Position numbers and translations under genes: made by a program. This document shows positions 1 through 38,014 of a DNA stretch of 64,000 nucleotides, piece after piece. The notes beneath the pieces were generated by a model, which did not search any database, was not told the DNA's origin, and was given only the letters and a program-made list of their open reading frames with translations. The stretch is from NCBI RefSeq assembly GCF_014805685.1, contig NC_060896.1, positions 11,851,389 to 11,915,388 of the forward strand, written 5' to 3'. Positions within the stretch are counted from its first letter, which is position 1. The number at the start of each line of letters is the position of its first letter. The stretch is from Silurus meridionalis. Its lineage: Eukaryota > Chordata > Actinopteri > Siluriformes > Siluridae.

Positions 1-2764
1 AAACCTATCATTACTAATGTGCCCAAGAGGGTTTAATGGTCAAACATATATACTGAGAGACATGGTGTTGGATTTTTGTCTCGTTTAAAATACATCAGCC
101 CCAGAAAGTGGCCTTTGTTTCCTGGGGAAATCTTTCCTGAAGTTGCCTTTGGAATACAAGACTGTTCTGTATGGCCTGGATAGATGTGAAATCTTGAAAT
201 AGGGCTGCTGGCATTATTTTTTTGGGACAAATCCTGTTTGGAAATATGTAACGTATTTGGTCATTGCTGCAAAAATAGAAGTGACGCAGGTACGTTTTCT
301 AGGACAAAGAATGAGTCAGAGAAAAAGTTTATTTTCATAAAAACAATTTGCAGGAGTTATAAAGATCTGCAAAAAATAAGCAGTAAGTGTTGCAATATTG
401 ATATAAAAGTTGTTTAAAAAAAAAAAAAAAAACTTTTACATATTTAACAATTTACACAATAAATGTCAATGAGTTCAAACTGTATGACTGGTGTTTTTAT
501 GCGTGTACACGAAATATGAAATGAAACTTTAATGTATGTTGTCATTAGCATTGCACAGGTGTAGCACAGTGTAGTGCATCATGGAACGGTTTACTCGCCT
601 CATTTCTGACCCACAAAAATCCTTCTAAAATAGATTTTACTTTCTCTGACCCTTAAAACAACTCATTATTTTACTGGACTCACAAAAAGCCTTTAACCAC
701 TCAGGAAAATACTGCAATACAAAATGTAATAACGTACAGTGATATCAGTATTCTTGCACTGGTTTATATTAAACATATACAGTAGATATTTAAAATTCAT
801 TATTTAAATATTTTTTTTAAATATATCGAACAATTAGTAAAATCATTGTTAGTCCTGCACACAATGGACAAAAATGTACTTCACAATCTACCTTATCTGA
901 AAGTCCATCAGTGTTTATCTTTCAGTTGAAACAACACCCTCACAACATACATAACACCATTAAGTAGCTCACTGTGCAATCGCCAGTGTGTTTGCTATGT
1001 TTTTGCATTGGTTACCCTTAAACCTAATGAACAAAGCTTTCAAATGTGATGAACATCTTTTAACTTGACAGTCAAGGGTTATTTAAATGAATGAACTAGG
1101 CATGTGCTTCGAGATTAACTTTACTCTGAGAACATTCTGTAGTTGTGGGCTGGGAAGGGAAAATGCTGGTTAACCCAATATTAGCAACTAATCGACTAAT
1201 TAGACCACTACATTAAAAGAAAAGCTCACGTTAGGACAAAATCTAATCTCAGGCATATGTAGCTTGAGGGTTTTTTTTTTATTATTCTTATGTCCTGCAA
1301 GTTTTAATTTTGTTCTGAATAATGCATTAATTCGGGCAACTATCCTTAAATGATAGTAAAGTTCACTCACATTTACTCTACTCGCTTCTATACACATTTT
1401 ACAAGTAAAACGCACATATACACCCATGAAAAATGTATGCATCGTTATTTACGTCAGTTGTCTTTTGCTAGAATAAACTGTTGGCCTGGAGATTAGAATG
1501 CCTTAACTCTGAATATGAGAAGCACTCGTGCAGACTGCCGGTTCATGAATTCATCACACTACAGAGACAAACTGACAGAGGTTATTCTTCCTGTTTGAGT
1601 GTGTTGTCAGAGAGTGAGTGTACATTGTGCTTATGTAATAAATCAGTAAATCCACATGCTGGCAATGGGAGAGAAAAGGGGCTGATGTGATACTATGCAT
1701 TATTTCCCATTATTTCTGTTGCTTTGGAATTTGTGCCTGTTCTAGCTATATAGAGAGGGCAACTTTAAATCCTTAAATCCTTTGTTTTTAACAAATTGTA
1801 TTCTACTAGACCTAATATACATTTAATTAACTGCATTGCATGTAAACATCATTACTGTAGGTTGGCTGTAAGATTGAGCATTTTGCTGGTATGAAAAATT
1901 ACATTACATGGATGATATGATGATATGCATTAACAATTACTTTTCAAATCTTGTATCTATATAAAGAAACAGAATAATCCATAAAAAGGAATTCTATCTA
2001 ATAAAATGGCACGTCACTGTTAACTTGTAAACGCAGCATATCTTGTTTCATTTTTGCACATTCAAGTTTCAGGTTGCACAGTTAAGCTTGATGCATTTCT
2101 AAAGGAAAATGTGGTTGATGTGTTACGTCACAATGTACATCTGCGTCTAGAGTAACAGAAATGATAAACGTTTGTTGTGTATGATTAATAATATCCAAAT
2201 AAACTTTGAAATACTCTTTGGTTGTTCCTAATACAGCATAAAAGAATGTTTCCTGAAGAATCCTCAAGTAAATATAAAAAAAATGAAATAAGGCAAAATG
2301 AAAAACATTTGGTATAGTACATACCCCAACAGAATATTCATTAGTATTACATGTATCACAATTTAAATTAAGGCAAATGATGACAATCACAATGATCATT
2401 TTCATTATATGGTAGCGGAGGCTAAATATGGAGTTCTTCCCAGGAATGATATACATTTCACCACAGTGTGTGATTCTAATTCGAGTCTAAGCACCCACAA
2501 CATTCACCAATATGATGGTGTGAGCTCAGCACCATGATTGAACATTGCCTCTGATGTATGCTTTATATATTTAAGAAGCAAAAATACTGCACAGCTCAGT
2601 TGTACCTTCTTGGAACTCCAGTAATGTATCTCAACTGGTGGGCAAAAGCTCCATAATGCAAATGAAGTGAGTATGCAATATGACTCTGAGCTTAGCACCA
2701 GAGAGGTAGAAGACTGTTTCAGACCAGTCCCATAAAGTTTATCCAGCAACATCATTAAGGCATT
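1..2764 (-). other. has3: has3 3'UTR and downstream intergenic sequence
   Basis: AT-rich sequence with no credible coding exon. The start of the has3 3'UTR must lie at the right end (minus strand). Two AATAAA hexamers on the minus strand, at 1283-1278 and 333-328, are candidate polyadenylation signals and would give 3'UTRs of about 1.5 or 2.45 kb. The minus-strand ORFs at 2082-2456 and 2504-2755 have no recognisable protein character and lie inside this region. Confidence 0.5.
1278..1283 (-). terminator. has3: Candidate has3 polyadenylation signal AATAAA
   Basis: TTTATT on the plus strand, so AATAAA on the transcript strand, 1.48 kb past the has3 stop. A second one lies at 328-333. The choice between them cannot be made from sequence. 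Confidence 0.3.
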
Positions 2765-5053
2765 CTAGGCCTCAGCATAGGGCAGATGGTACTGCTCCTC
2801 CCTTTTGTTACAGCGCTTGGCCACTATAGCCAAGTAAAGCACCAAAAGTATAAGCCAGTAGCAGGCATAGAGAATGCCCCCACTAATGAGCAGGATCTTC
2901 TCAGTTTCACTGAAAGGTTCCTGTGTCTCACAGTAAATGGTGTAAGCTACTCCACCAAGCAAAAGAAGTGCCCAGACAGTTACAGGTATAGCCCCAATTA
3001 AGTTCACCACAATCTTCTTCCTCCCAGATGTGCCCCAGCCTGCTTTATTGATAGTCAACAGGGCAAATATTTTAGCTGGTAAGAGGCTAGACATGTACAG
3101 CAGGGAATACAGAGACATAAAGATCATGACTAAACTGCCTCTAAGAAAGCAGGCATACGTGGCCTTCACCATTCCCACCAGCTGAACTGTTAGCAGGAAT
3201 AGCAGGATGTTCCACAGCCGTCCACGGTAGAACAAGTGGAGCACTGTAGCCACCAGAAAAAAGGGAAAGAATCCAGTCACTACAGACTCATAAGTCATCC
3301 AGAGGCTGTGCTTGTGGAACCAGAGAGCATTGTAGAGCCACTCCCGGAAGTACGACTTGCTCCAGCGGGTCTGCTGGTTGAGCCAGCGGAGGTAGTGAGT
3401 AGGTGTCTCAGTCTGGCATTGTGAGCGTGCAGTAAACTTTGTCTTGAAGCCAAAGCTGAGGACACGGTTGGTAAGGTGCCGGTCATCACCAAAGCTACAC
3501 TTGCTGCCCAGGAAGGTCTGGTGATACCAGGGCTCCAAGAACTGCTGGAGAAGGGAGTTGCGGTACATGCCAAGAGGCCCACTGATACACTGAACACAGC
3601 CAAAATAGGACTGACAGGCACGCTCCACATTGAAGGCCATCCAGTACCTGACACTGCTCAGAAACGATATCCAGGAGTCATATCTGTTCAGGATCTGAAA
3701 CGGATCAAGTATGGAGAAATTCATTTTAAGAACGACTTCTTCCTGTGGTAATGTGGAACTAAAAGATGACATTATTCATGAGTTTAGCAAGTTGCTACAT
3801 GGTGAAATGTCCATACAAAGACAACTCACCTGTACATCACCACCTACTCCTCCCACTGCTGCGTCCTCCTCCAGAACCTTCAGCAGCTCAATAGTGCAGG
3901 CTGGATCAAGGACTGTGTCTGAGTCACATACCTACAGACATACAAAGAGAAAGTTTGGACAGAAAGATGAACATGTATCTCAAAGGTACCGTTAAAAAGC
4001 AAATGAAAATAAAATGATTTTCTGCACAATGTTTTACAGCATTGCACCCAAACCCCATTCAGAGGATTTCAGAAAGTAAGGTTTACTTCTAAAGTAAGGT
4101 CAAAACTAAAGCAGGTATTTAAACTGGGCAATGCCTGTGGCTAATGAGAGTGGCAGCTGCAGGTTGGACTTTGCAGCAGCAATGAGAGATTGATGACAGC
4201 ACCCAGGTGTTCCTAAGGTTCAGGTGACAAGGCAAAGAAATTAACTTTGACCTCTTATAACAGTGCCTCTGATTATAGGAAGAGAAGAAAGAGAAGAAGC
4301 CATTGTAAACACTAAAATGACCAACAGAGAATTGGTTCTGAAGCACAGGCAGTGATTATATTATCCTGAAGCTAATAATTATGTCTTAAAGGTAGTTTCT
4401 TTTTTGTTAAGGTGAAGACTCACCTGGACATAATCCACAGAGTTCCCTAGAGCTTTGAAAGCTGTATACATCACTTCCCTCTTCCCACCCCATTCCTGCA
4501 TGATGCACGAGTAACGACAGCTGCGCACCATCCTGGCAGCTCGAACAGCTTCCTCCGTGTTCACTGAGCCTGTCCCTGCATCTCCGGCCCCATTGCTATG
4601 GTAGTTCCCCTTCCACACCATGCATCCGGCCTGCTCCGTTCCTCCCATTACTTCCCGGAAGATGTCCATCATGTAGGCATCCTCGGGCCGGTTACCATCT
4701 ACAACAAGCACCACTTTAAGACTGGGGAAGGAGATACGGCGCACGCTGCGCAGGCATTTGCGTAAGTAGTCCGGGTCCTCCTGGTAAGCAGCAATGCACA
4801 GGGCAACCGTGCAGCGCAGGTGCTGCGGCCGCGATGGTGCCCGCATGCTACGGTGTTCCAAGTAAGCAAAAAGGCTCTGCAGCAGCAGATGCAGTGACAA
4901 GATGGCGCCATACAGGCCAAAGGAGAGGTGATGCTGCTCAGTGTGTATAAACTGGTAGCCAGTCACATAAGCCAGCAGGATAGCAAAGAGCACCACAGCT
5001 GCAAATAGAGTGGTGATGAAGATCCGCACCGCTGTACCACAGCGAGAGGGCAT
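2765..5053 (-). CDS. has3: Hyaluronan synthase 3 (has3), three coding exons
   Basis: Exons, minus strand: 5053-4424, 3931-3830, 3694-2765 (stop at 2767-2765). All junctions are GT-AG and phase 0, giving 553 residues, the same length as I recall for human HAS3. HAS3 is a plasma-membrane glycosyltransferase (GT2 family) that polymerises UDP-GlcNAc and UDP-GlcUA and extrudes hyaluronan. Two N-terminal membrane segments (about residues 10-32 and 42-63) precede the cytosolic GT2 core. Visible motifs are VVDGNR (about 117-122), the DSD metal/UDP motif (213-215), GDD (313-315) and QQTRW (351-355), followed by a cluster of hydrophobic C-terminal segments. The start is the ATG placed directly after a CTGTAG splice acceptor, so the 5'UTR lies upstream across an intron, as in other HAS genes. 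HAS3 rather than HAS1/2 is inferred from overall resemblance and from the neighbouring tango6. No damage seen. Confidence 0.95.
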
Positions 5054-5504
5054 CTACAGAAAGAGGGTGAAAAGGAGGGAAAATTAAAGCAGAGATTGGG
5101 CTCATTGAGGAAATAAGTCATAAGTAAAAAATGATGGAAAATTTCAAACATATACAATAAATATAACTTTCTTCAGATATGATTTACATACAACAAAGCA
5201 GGTTGTTTTGCTAATTGTACTGCATGTGTTAAATCCAATGAGCATTATGAATATTAACATATTAGCATTATGAATATAAACAGAGAAAGTTAGTAGGGAG
5301 AGAAATGTGCTGACAGACATTTTGTTTTGCTGTTACCTTAATAACTGGCCCTTGTGCTTAGATGCAGTCTGGTTCATAACTGTTGAACACAATTTCAACA
5401 GTTTCATAAGATGTAACGTGTTTTCTCAGCTTTATTACATGAAAAAGACAAATAGTCTAGAGTTTATTTCAACGTTAAATTTGCATTTAATAGGTGTTTC
5501 TTAG

Positions 5505-5661
5505 GAATTCTCAATATGTGGTTCGAGGGGGTGTCAATATGAGGAAGGCCATCAAGACCCTCAGACAAGTAGCAAATGAAGACGGCTACAGTCAAGTAAT
5601 CTCATACCATGAGAGGAAACTGGTGATGAACTTCATGCAGTCATTTGCATTCAAGTATTAA
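5505..5661 (+). other. Unrecognised plus-strand open segment resembling a terminal coding exon
   Basis: A TTTCTTAG acceptor-like sequence ends at 5504. From 5506 one frame stays open for 51 codons to TAA at 5659-5661, with a codon and residue mix that looks protein-like (for example the stretch VVRGGVNMRKAIKTLRQ). It lies in the has3 5' intron, antisense to has3. No upstream partner exon and no nearby AATAAA was found, and I do not recognise the family. It could be a chance open frame, a retrocopy fragment or the 3' end of an unannotated plus-strand gene. Confidence 0.25.
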
Positions 5662-7700
5662 AAAGAATTATTAGATATACAATTATGCTTGTTCTTATAA
5701 TTACTTTTAAATGCGAAAAAAAACTGCTTTTAAAAAACCTCTATTACATCTCGATTGCTTAATTAAAAAAATATCGTGCTGCTGTACATATTCAGATACT
5801 TATGAAACCGACTCATCAACCTGATCTCAGTTTCACCTCTCCTATAGGTTCATGATTTTACTGAACCACCAGACAAGATCCGAACAATAATATATCTCTC
5901 TATTAATTCATCCCCTCTCTACTGGAGAAAGACTTGAACTGACAAACAACCACTTCTCACGATCAAACTCTAATTGACACAGCTCAATTAGTTGTAATTC
6001 TCCAAACTTAACATGACTCTCTGAGCCTAGGCTGCAGGAACAGCTGCAGGCAGAGGATCTGAGGTAACCCTAATTAAAGGGCTCGCTACATCGGGGGCTC
6101 TTTAGCCTAGAGGACTGTCTGGGAGGAAAGGACTCGTGTCAAACTAAAGTACAGTTCACTCTCACCAAAGGCTGTCAGACACAGATCTATGTGATGATGA
6201 GAAAAGAGTAGTCTACAGAAACCAATACAAACAGAAGTTGGAGCTTAGCCTTTGAACTTTTTAGAATGGCAATATCAAGGAGAGGTGTTAAAAACTGTTT
6301 ATATGTATAGACTATAAAATATACATATAATATTTAAAGATATTTAATCATTTCTAATTAAAACTCAGCGATTTCCACTTATTTAGTAAATCATCAAAAA
6401 TTAATCATCAGATTCGTCTACCATTTAATAATGAATAGAACATCAGACCATGCATTGTTTTGTGTTGTCTCTTGCCTTAGAGCTTGTAGAATGTTCTTAG
6501 ATTTGGCAGTAACTGATTGTCCCAGATGAACTAAAGAAAAGCATAATCCAAACTCGGGTATAGCGAGTATAGTGAGAAAAAAGTAATCTCCTCCAGTAAG
6601 TGAGACGCTAGATCCTAGATCCTAGATGAAGGGCACAGTTTTTCTGGATCTCTGTGACAAAACACTATCCACATAAGAGAGTCGGAAAGGGGGTCATTGA
6701 CAAGGTGAGGACAAGAACATAAATGACTGTACAGAACTTTGTTGGTGTGCTTGTGCAGCTCCCTTTGTAGATTCACAATGTTACCATCCTTTCTGTCAAT
6801 ACTGTTTTAGACCTACCACTTCATAGATAGCAAAGTAAATAGATCAGCCTACAAAGTTGTATTGGCTTGTGGATATATATTGTATATAGCATTGCTAGTG
6901 ATAAAAATAGAAACAAAATTATCTGTCCGAACCATTTTCTACCACTAGGAGGCAGACTCGTTACAACGATATACAATATGTCACAATCTACAGAACCAAT
7001 ACATTTGCTTAATTAATGAATTAGGCCAATTTGTACAGTACATCAGTGGGCAAGAATAAAGTACACCCAAGTGAGTCAGTAATCAAATTCTGACTAAAAT
7101 CAATCCAAGTGTGTAAGCAAATGATACCCCATAGTTCCCCCCATAATCCATCTATTCAGGTATCCACAACAATATCAAAGCTTTGAATAGACCAGCCACA
7201 TCTGGCCTGTGCTGTTAAGGAGAGAATATGTGTAAGGCCTGTCTGAGTGTTATAATCTAGTTTAGTTGCTTGCAAATCCAATGAGTTTCTTTTTCTGAGG
7301 CCACCTCTTGTGTTAAAAAGTCTCTTAAGACATGGAAAATTAAGCAGGCTGCATTTTCCTTGGAGAGGTCCCACATCTTCAAACAGAATTAATTTTTTTA
7401 GCAGAAAAATGGAAAAAAAGTACTGTAAATCTAGCAAGTCTAGAAACATGTTACCACATTCACAAAGATTTAAATGAATTCCAACCCGAGACAGTCTACC
7501 TGCAAGAAAACTAACCATTCACTAAAAGCAATTATAACCCACATGGTTCTTTTCCTGTTCTGCTTCTGTAAACACAAGAATACAAAAACTTACTTGTGCA
7601 AGTTCTGAGAGTGCACACTCCTCTTTTGCTTTCTTTCAAACGAAGACAGATACACCCATATACTTTATAGACAAATTCAATCCCCACTCCCTTTTGTATA
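5662..7700. other. has3 5' intron / intergenic, no recognisable gene
   Basis: AT-rich sequence. Short ORFs such as 7156-7518 (minus) show no family resemblance. I see no complete repeat here. Confidence 0.4.
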
Positions 7701-8162
7701 AACACAAATTGAATCCCCGTTCCCTCTGCCCCCTAACATCCAGACACAATACACACACAAGTACTCCAATTGAGTTCCATACCTTCTAAGCCCTGCGGCG
7801 ATAACGGTGGATTCTCTCTGTCCAGGGAGAGCCTTGTTGGATCTAGAAGAGGGGGTGTGTGTATGTGTGTGTGTTCACCCGGCGTCTACTCCACTCCTCT
7901 CCACTGCAGCACAGCACGCTCCTTGTTCTGCCTCCTGCTCACACTACATCTTTATTTCACCAGCTCTTAATTCAGGAGCTCCCTCATCCAAAAATACAGC
8001 ACCCCAGCCTCCTTTCTCTCGTTCCTCCTCCCTGTCCCTTTCTCTCCCTCCTTCTTAACTCCTCTTGTCTTGCATACTCCCGAGGCATGAAGGCCTCTCA
8101 GCACAGAAGGCAGTGCCGGTAGATTAGTAGGTTGAGGGTGGTACAGCCTGGTTGTGGCTCAC

Positions 8163-8510
8163 CTGGTCCTGGCTTCAGCATGCCTGCGGTAAGAGTGCTC
8201 TGCATAGCGAGGGTGCTTTACATCTTTCCCTTAGTCTTATTTAGACAATGCTGTGCTGCAGGGGTAGCCACTGTCCTCTCTGCATCTCTGCAACGCAGTG
8301 TAACCCAAATCTCAGCGCTCCCTTCTTTTATCACACTGTCCTGGTTTTCTGTCTCTCTCTCTCTGCAAAGCACACTCGTCTCCTCTCTTCCTCCTATCTT
8401 CACCTTCACTTCTCCACTCTGTCTCCTTTCACTGCTCTTTTTTGCAGTGCAGCCAGCTACCACAAAACTCAGAACCGTTTGGGCAGACCCTTTTTCAAAG
8501 CCTCCTTTAT
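8163..8510 (-). other. has3: Candidate non-coding first exon and promoter region of has3
   Basis: HAS genes carry a non-coding first exon, and the coding exon here starts directly after a splice acceptor, so an upstream exon is required. At 8163 the minus strand reads ACCAG followed by GTGAGC, a strong donor. The surrounding 7.8-8.7 kb is more GC- and pyrimidine/purine-rich than its neighbours. The intron would be about 3.1 kb. The right-hand limit is arbitrary. I saw no clear TATA box. This is inference from position and one donor. Confidence 0.3.
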
Positions 8511-9049
8511 GCACTTATTTATTTATCCATCCCGCCTCTTGTGCCCTAGCCACCGACGACAGCCTGCAGGTCCAACGAAGGCTGATGAGGAGGAGGAGAG
8601 TAAAAGAAGGAAAAAAGAAGAGAGAGAGAGAGAGCGAGAGAGTAAGAGAGAGCGACTGAGACTATTGGAGTGCAAAAGGGGATGGGGGAAGGGATGAAGA
8701 TGGCTGTGTAGTATGCTATAATTGTCAATATATACTTTGCACATCACTCACTACCAACATATTCATGTCTAGCTGATACTTTCATCATTTATCTACCAAA
8801 AAAACATTATTTGCCCGCTTGACATTTTTAAAAAATGAATTTCTCAAGAAAAACATTTTTTCTGTTCGTGCAGGATGGCAAGCAGGTAATTGGTGCAATA
8901 GATCTTTCATGGGTAGCATAAGAGCATAAATCATTGTAGGGGAAGATGCAATTCTGAGGTGTATTGATAATGATTTTCAGTGACTTTATAGCTAGACTCA
9001 CAGTCATGGATTGCAACCACCCAGGCTACAAATAGAATGACATACTGGT

Positions 9050-9790
9050 AATTATACCATATGGGATCAATGCAGTCCAACATTGATCTGGTTTTTATGG
9101 CAGAGTAGCTAGACAGAAGCCTCTCCTCAGTGTAAAACCCATGGAAGCCCGCTTGGAGTTTGCCAACAGGCACCTGAAGGACTCTCAGACATTCCAGATG
9201 TGGAACAAAATTTCCTGGTTTGTTTGATCTAAATTCTAAATGTTATGTCTGGAGGAAACCAGGCACCGCTCATCACCTGCCCAGAACATTTTAACAATAA
9301 AACGATGGTGGCAGCATCATGCTGTGGGGTGGTTTTCATCAGCAGGGACTGGGAAACTGGTGACAGTTGAGGAAAAGCTAAATGGAGCAAAGTACAGAAA
9401 TGATCTCAATTGAAACCTATTCCACAGCACTCAGGTCCTCAGTCTGGGCTGATGGTTAATGATCCTACCTGAAAACAACTCTAAGCACACAGCAAAGACA
9501 ACACAGAAGGGGCTTAGGGACAACTTTGCAAATGTCCAAGAGTGGCTCAGTCAATGTCCTGACATGAACCCTATGGAACATCTCTGGAGAGACCTAAAAG
9601 TGGCTGTCCACCAATGGTCCTTATCCAACTTGACTGATCTTAAAAGGGTTTGCCATGAAGAATGGCTGAAAAACCCCCAACCCAGGTGTGCACAACTTAT
9701 TGCATTACACACCATACCCAAGACTCAAGGCTGTAAGTTCTAAAGGTACTTCAACTAAGTACTGAAATAGGGGTTTGAGTACATATGTTC
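9050..9790 (+). mobile_element. Decayed Tc1-like transposon fragment
   Basis: Readable pieces of a Tc1-family transposase occur in several frames on the plus strand. The clearest is 9459-9743, containing PDMNPMEHLWRDLK (the block that carries the catalytic Glu of the DD34E triad) and HEEWLKNPQPRCAQL near the C-terminus. The sequence after 9743 resembles the usual 3' end of teleost Tc1 copies. The 5' half is frameshifted and truncated and no terminal inverted repeats are clear. It sits between has3 and tango6 and is certainly inactive. Confidence 0.8.
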
Positions 9791-9799
9791 ATATTGCAT

Positions 9800-10820
9800 T
9801 TTCTTTATTAATTTTAAAAAATAAAAATGTATTTATTAATTTATTTATTAATTTTGAAACATTTCTAGAATTCTTCTTACTTTGTTGTTATGGGATACTT
9901 GGTATAGATTAATGAGAAAAAAATTGTAAAAGTGAAGCCGCCTGCACAGGGAGTTTCATAGATTGTTAGTGCTGCTGCGGACTCGTCCACCTGCAAAAGT
10001 GCCTGAGCCATGGAGCAGTAGAAGAAGGTGGCTTAGCCTGAGAAATCGCATTTTTTTTTTTTTTACATCACATGCATTACTTACCTGGGGAATAGATGAC
10101 TCCAAGATGCTCTGTGGGAAGTAAGCAGGCTAATGGAGGCAGTGTGATGTTCTCTGCACAAAGTTCTACTTGGAAACCTTTGGTTGTAACATTCCTGTAA
10201 ATATTACTTTGACATGCATCACCTACCTAAACATGCAGACCAAGTGCACCCCTTCCTGTTAGTATTCTCTAATTACATTAGCCTTTTTCAGCAGAACAAT
10301 GCACCCTCACACACTACAAAAATGGTTTAGAAATAGTCTGAGGAACATGCTCAAAAATGCACTGATTAGTCTTATATCCGTTTAGTTTTTAGCACGATCA
10401 TCACATGATACTGTGTTTTATACATCTTTTAGACATCGTTTTAGGCGTCAATTAATTTGCTACTGTTTGCGATCTTTTGCAGGCAATTGTTTACTAACGT
10501 ATTATAATATGCTTGTATTTGAAAGTGAGATCAGAATTTTTGTGATCAAACCATCATTAAATTAAAGAGGATTAGATGGAAAATTACAAGCAAGGAGGGG
10601 AAAATGATCAAACATTTACATAGTCATATCAGAATGGATTATAGCAAAAAACAAACATACATTTATTTCACTGTACTACTATAATTTATTGAAGAAACAT
10701 GTTATATAAAAAAGATGAATATTCTATTTTTTTTTTGTATCATTCCTGGAGGCTAAGGGGACATGCAGCAGTTCAGTAGCATGTAAAACTCTTTTTAAAA
10801 AATACCTTTACACTGCTCAA
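9800..10820. other. Intergenic sequence between has3 and tango6
   Basis: AT-rich, with several A/T homopolymers. I see no coding exon or complete element. The tango6 3'UTR end lies at its right edge. Confidence 0.4.
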
Positions 10821-10822
10821 TG

Positions 10823-10828
10823 TTTATT
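10823..10828 (-). terminator. tango6: Candidate tango6 polyadenylation signal AATAAA
   Basis: AATAAA on the transcript strand, about 245 nt past the tango6 stop codon; a plausible short 3'UTR. Another AATAAA lies near 10.66 kb. Confidence 0.45.
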
Positions 10829-11069
10829 TTTTCAGTAATGTCAGCCCTTGCCTTTTTTTTATGTATTGCAAAAAAAGGTGGGAGTGAAGGGCACAGGAAC
10901 TACAGAAATAACGTAGAATAAACTGCTGCTCCGTTGTGTGTGCAGAGTAAAACCTGATTTCACTTGTCGTTTTCTTTGCTTTCTACACTTTGACCTCAAA
11001 TAGTGGAAATGTTCTTTACACATTTATGCACAAGAAACATTTAAGGTTTAGTCCTGAAAGAATCCAAAC

Positions 11070-37278
<26,209 letters not shown>

Positions 37279-37603
37279 GTTTGTCAACAACACGAGATCG
37301 GTATATCAACACATGTGACACAATGTCGCGTGATTTAAACGTCATGGCTGCGAATGGTCGTTCAAGGCGATTGAGGAATACAAAGTAAAAGTCTTCATTC
37401 TTTTTAAAGCGTGTTTCCTACACGAAAATGCAAATTGCGGTTTGAAGAAGAGATGTTTAAAAAAATACAGTATTATTATTATTATTATTATTACTTTAAT
37501 ATATTGTTCCTCTACCACCGATCTTGGTAGTAATGGCACTATATATATCTAAAATATATATGTAAAAAAATATTGTGTAACATTCATGTCAGGTTGTATG
37601 ATT

Positions 37604-37609
37604 TTTATT
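37604..37609 (-). terminator. il17c: Candidate il17c polyadenylation signal AATAAA
   Basis: AATAAA on the transcript strand, 406 nt past the il17c stop and only about 325 bp upstream of the tango6 ATG. Confidence 0.4.
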
Positions 37610-37737
37610 AGATTCAATACGCTACATACATTAAAACGTTATGTGCATATTCAAAACATTACAATGCCCAGAAACAAAATAAGAAATTCTATAATACATA
37701 TTAAATAAAAAAAGCTTTAAGAACAAACGTGAAACCT

Positions 37738-37790
37738 TGTAAAATAATTTAAATAAATAGTAAATAAATTATCGCATAAATAAAGCAATA
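37738..37790 (-). promoter_or_regulatory. il17c: AU-rich element cluster in il17c 3'UTR
   Basis: On the transcript strand this stretch reads TTTATTTATG, AATTTATTTAC and CTATTTATTTAAAT: several AUUUA pentamers, two overlapping as AUUUAUUUA. Such clusters are classic cytokine mRNA-destabilising elements bound by TTP/ZFP36 proteins. The local AT-richness makes chance occurrence possible. Confidence 0.5.
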
Positions 37791-38014
37791 TTTGTATATA
37801 TTGATGTATACAGTAGTGTATGTACCACATAGTGTATGTACTAAACTGCAATTTATATGGAGCTTATCAATATAAGCATAGCATGCAGTGCTTTTTTTTA
37901 CACAAACAACAAATTTAAACAAATTTGCATTTTAAAACAAACACAACCGTATATGAGACATGTCTCTACATAATTTTTTGGTCCGGGTTAACATTTTAAT
38001 GCCTCCACAAGAGG

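Noticed and set aside
2082..2755. Minus-strand ORFs downstream of has3
   Set aside because: No protein character or splice context; they lie in the presumed 3'UTR and flank.
3295..3654. Alternative-frame ORFs within has3 exon 3694-2765
   Set aside because: Shadow frames of the well-supported has3 coding exon.
8132..8747. Overlapping long ORFs on both strands (up to 175 codons)
   Set aside because: Produced by pyrimidine/purine-rich low-complexity DNA (Ser/Leu or Arg/Glu runs); no family resemblance. More likely has3 promoter/5'UTR sequence.
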